Assembly: GCF_036323735.1 (NCBI RefSeq)
Contig: NC_086032.1
Location: forward strand, 47,671,335-47,735,334
Source of the DNA: Rattus norvegicus
Taxonomy: Eukaryota; Chordata; Mammalia; Rodentia; Muridae
Direction of reading: 5' to 3'
DNA length: 64,000 nucleotides
Shown here: piece after piece, positions 63,338 through 64,000 of the stretch
How the letters are laid out: the number at the start of each line of letters is the position of its first letter
How positions within the stretch are numbered: the stretch's first letter is position 1
Notes under the pieces: model-generated
Seen by the model: the letters and a program-made list of their open reading frames with translations, nothing else
Database searches by the model: none
Told to the model about the DNA's origin: nothing
Program-made: the position numbers and the translations under genes

Positions 63338-63429
63338 GAATTCAGTTAGTTCCTAGTAGCCTGCTCTTGTAATATGTGTACATTTAAAGATTTATAAAAA
63401 TTTGGTGAGCCGAATCTGAGTAAAATGGT
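63338..63429 (+). repeat. Subrepeat S4 of the 370-bp unit (example, 92 bp)
   Basis: Last quarter of the C-type unit. It opens with GAATTCAGTTAGTTCCTAG, then GCCTGCTCTTGTAATATG and GTACATTTAAAG or GTACTTTTAAAG depending on type. It continues with a TATAAAAATTTGG tract and GAGCCGAATCTGAGTAA, and the next unit begins directly after it. Its AAAAATTT junction falls at the same subrepeat position (63/64) as the first tract of S1, so the A-tract is a shared ancestral trait of the 92-bp subrepeat. Confidence 0.9.
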
Positions 63430-64000
63430 GAATTCGGTTAGTTCCCAATAGGCCGCAGTAGTAATAAGTGGACTATTCGGGATATAGAAAAATTTTCACG
63501 AATGGAATCAAAATTTCTAGGCGAATTCAGTGAGTTCCCAAAGGGAAATACTTGTATGAGATTGCTTTTCAATATCGAGCTACATTTTAAGTAACGGAAT
63601 CTAAGTATCATGGTGAATTCAGTAGGATCCCAATAGGATTCGCATGTAATAAGCTTGTTATTCAAGATAGTGCAACGTTTAAACGAACTGAGACACTGTT
63701 TCTTTGTGAATTCAGTTAGTTCCGGGTAGCCTGCTCTTGTAATATGTGTACTTTTAAAGATTTATAAAAATTTGGTGAGCCGAATCTGAGTAACATGGTG
63801 AATTCGGTTAGTGCCCAATAGGCCGCAGTAGTAATAAGTGGACTGTTCGGTATATAGAAAAATTTTCACGAATGGAATCAAAATTTCTAGGCGAATTCAG
63901 TGAGTTCCCAATGGGACATGCTTGTATGAGTTTGCTTTTCAATATCGAGCAACATTTTAAGGAACGGAATCTAAGTATCATGGTGAATTCAGTTGGTGCC

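Larger units (their letters stand above)
1..64000. repeat. Satellite DNA array, ~370-bp unit, head to tail
   Basis: The same ~370-bp sequence recurs without a break from the first to the last base, always in the same orientation. Landmarks recur once per unit: GGCCGCAGTAGTAATAAG, ATAAGCTTGTTATTCAA (with a HindIII site) and GCCTGCTCTTGTAATATG. GAATTC recurs up to four times per unit. The typical length is 370 bp; types with small deletions are 367 to 369 bp. About 173 units fit in the window. No unique DNA, transposon, microsatellite or inverted segment interrupts the array, so every stretch without a gene here is this satellite. Unit length and order fit eukaryotic heterochromatic satellites. 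The family, species and chromosomal position cannot be named from the sequence alone. Confidence 0.98.
62322..64000. repeat. Partial HOR copy (A-B-C-D-E/G), cut by window end
   Basis: The canonical A-B order returns: A 62,322, B 62,692, C 63,060, D 63,430, E 63,800. A has CTGTTCGGG rather than its usual CTCTTCGGG. The last unit starts as E (GTGCCCAATAGG, TCGGTATATAG). After GGAACGG it continues with AATCTAAG and ends in CAGTTGGTGCC, both G-type, so it is an E/G chimera. The array runs on past the window. Confidence 0.85.

Noticed and set aside
63438..63665. Recurring ~75-codon open frames on the minus strand, one in most units
   Set aside because: They repeat at the unit pitch because the DNA repeats. 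Most start with TTG (reverse of CAA at 63,663-63,665), which is not a normal eukaryotic start. The stop is the TTA in the S1 opening. Length 370 is not a multiple of three, so no frame continues into the next unit. No protein family is recognisable.
1..64000. CRISPR array or bacterial repeat system
   Set aside because: Spacing is regular, but the whole 370 bp is repeated with no unique spacers. There are no flanking genes, and the size and HOR structure fit a eukaryotic satellite.
1..64000. rDNA spacer or retrotransposon-derived repeat
   Set aside because: No rRNA segment, tRNA-like primer site, LTR ends or reverse transcriptase motifs are visible in any unit.

Overview
The whole 64 kb window is one uninterrupted tandem array of a single satellite DNA. 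The basic unit is about 370 bp, so the window holds about 173 copies, all head to tail in the same orientation. I see no gene, RNA gene, transposable element, inversion or unique sequence, and both window ends cut through the array. One consensus unit counted by hand is about 37% G+C. An array of this size and order is typical of eukaryotic heterochromatin (centromeric, pericentromeric, subtelomeric or knob). Unit length and A+T richness fit many plant satellites, but an animal source such as an insect cannot be excluded from sequence alone.

The array is hierarchical. (1) Each 370-bp unit is four diverged subrepeats of 93, 92, 93 and 92 bp (S1 to S4). Each begins with a GAATTC-type start followed by a GTTCCC-type core. 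(2) S1 resembles S3 and S2 resembles S4, so the unit looks like a doubled ~185-bp dimer. (3) From about 21.3 kb to the right end, units are organised in a seven-unit higher-order repeat (HOR) of about 2,586 bp. I label its units A to G. A second version replaces A-B by X-Y and is found from 47.5 to 62.3 kb. (4) Above that lie larger tandem or near-tandem duplications of 6, 7, 12, 14, 16 and 29 units, recognised by private variants shared at constant offsets (about 2,218, 2,588, 4,437, 5,171, 5,910 and 10,718 bp).

Layout: 1-404, array in progress. 405-4,836, two adjacent copies of a 6-unit block. 4,837-8,487, irregular units. 8,488-13,675, two adjacent copies of an older 7-unit block. About 13.05-21.0 kb, a second copy of the 2.33-10.0 kb material, carrying one extra unit. 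21,315-47,538, canonical A-G repeats with shortened 3-, 4- and 6-unit versions. 47,539-62,321, X-Y-C-D-E-F-G repeats, with one A-B/E-F-G block inside. 62,322-64,000, A-G order again, truncated by the window end.

Shortened and rearranged versions are joined by chimeric units in which one type switches to another at the matching position. This is the signature of in-register unequal exchange. The right two thirds are far more uniform than the left third, so recent amplification has acted mainly on the right. Numerous short open frames on the minus strand are by-products of the repeat. Most begin with TTG rather than ATG and they recur once per unit. I annotate none of them as genes.
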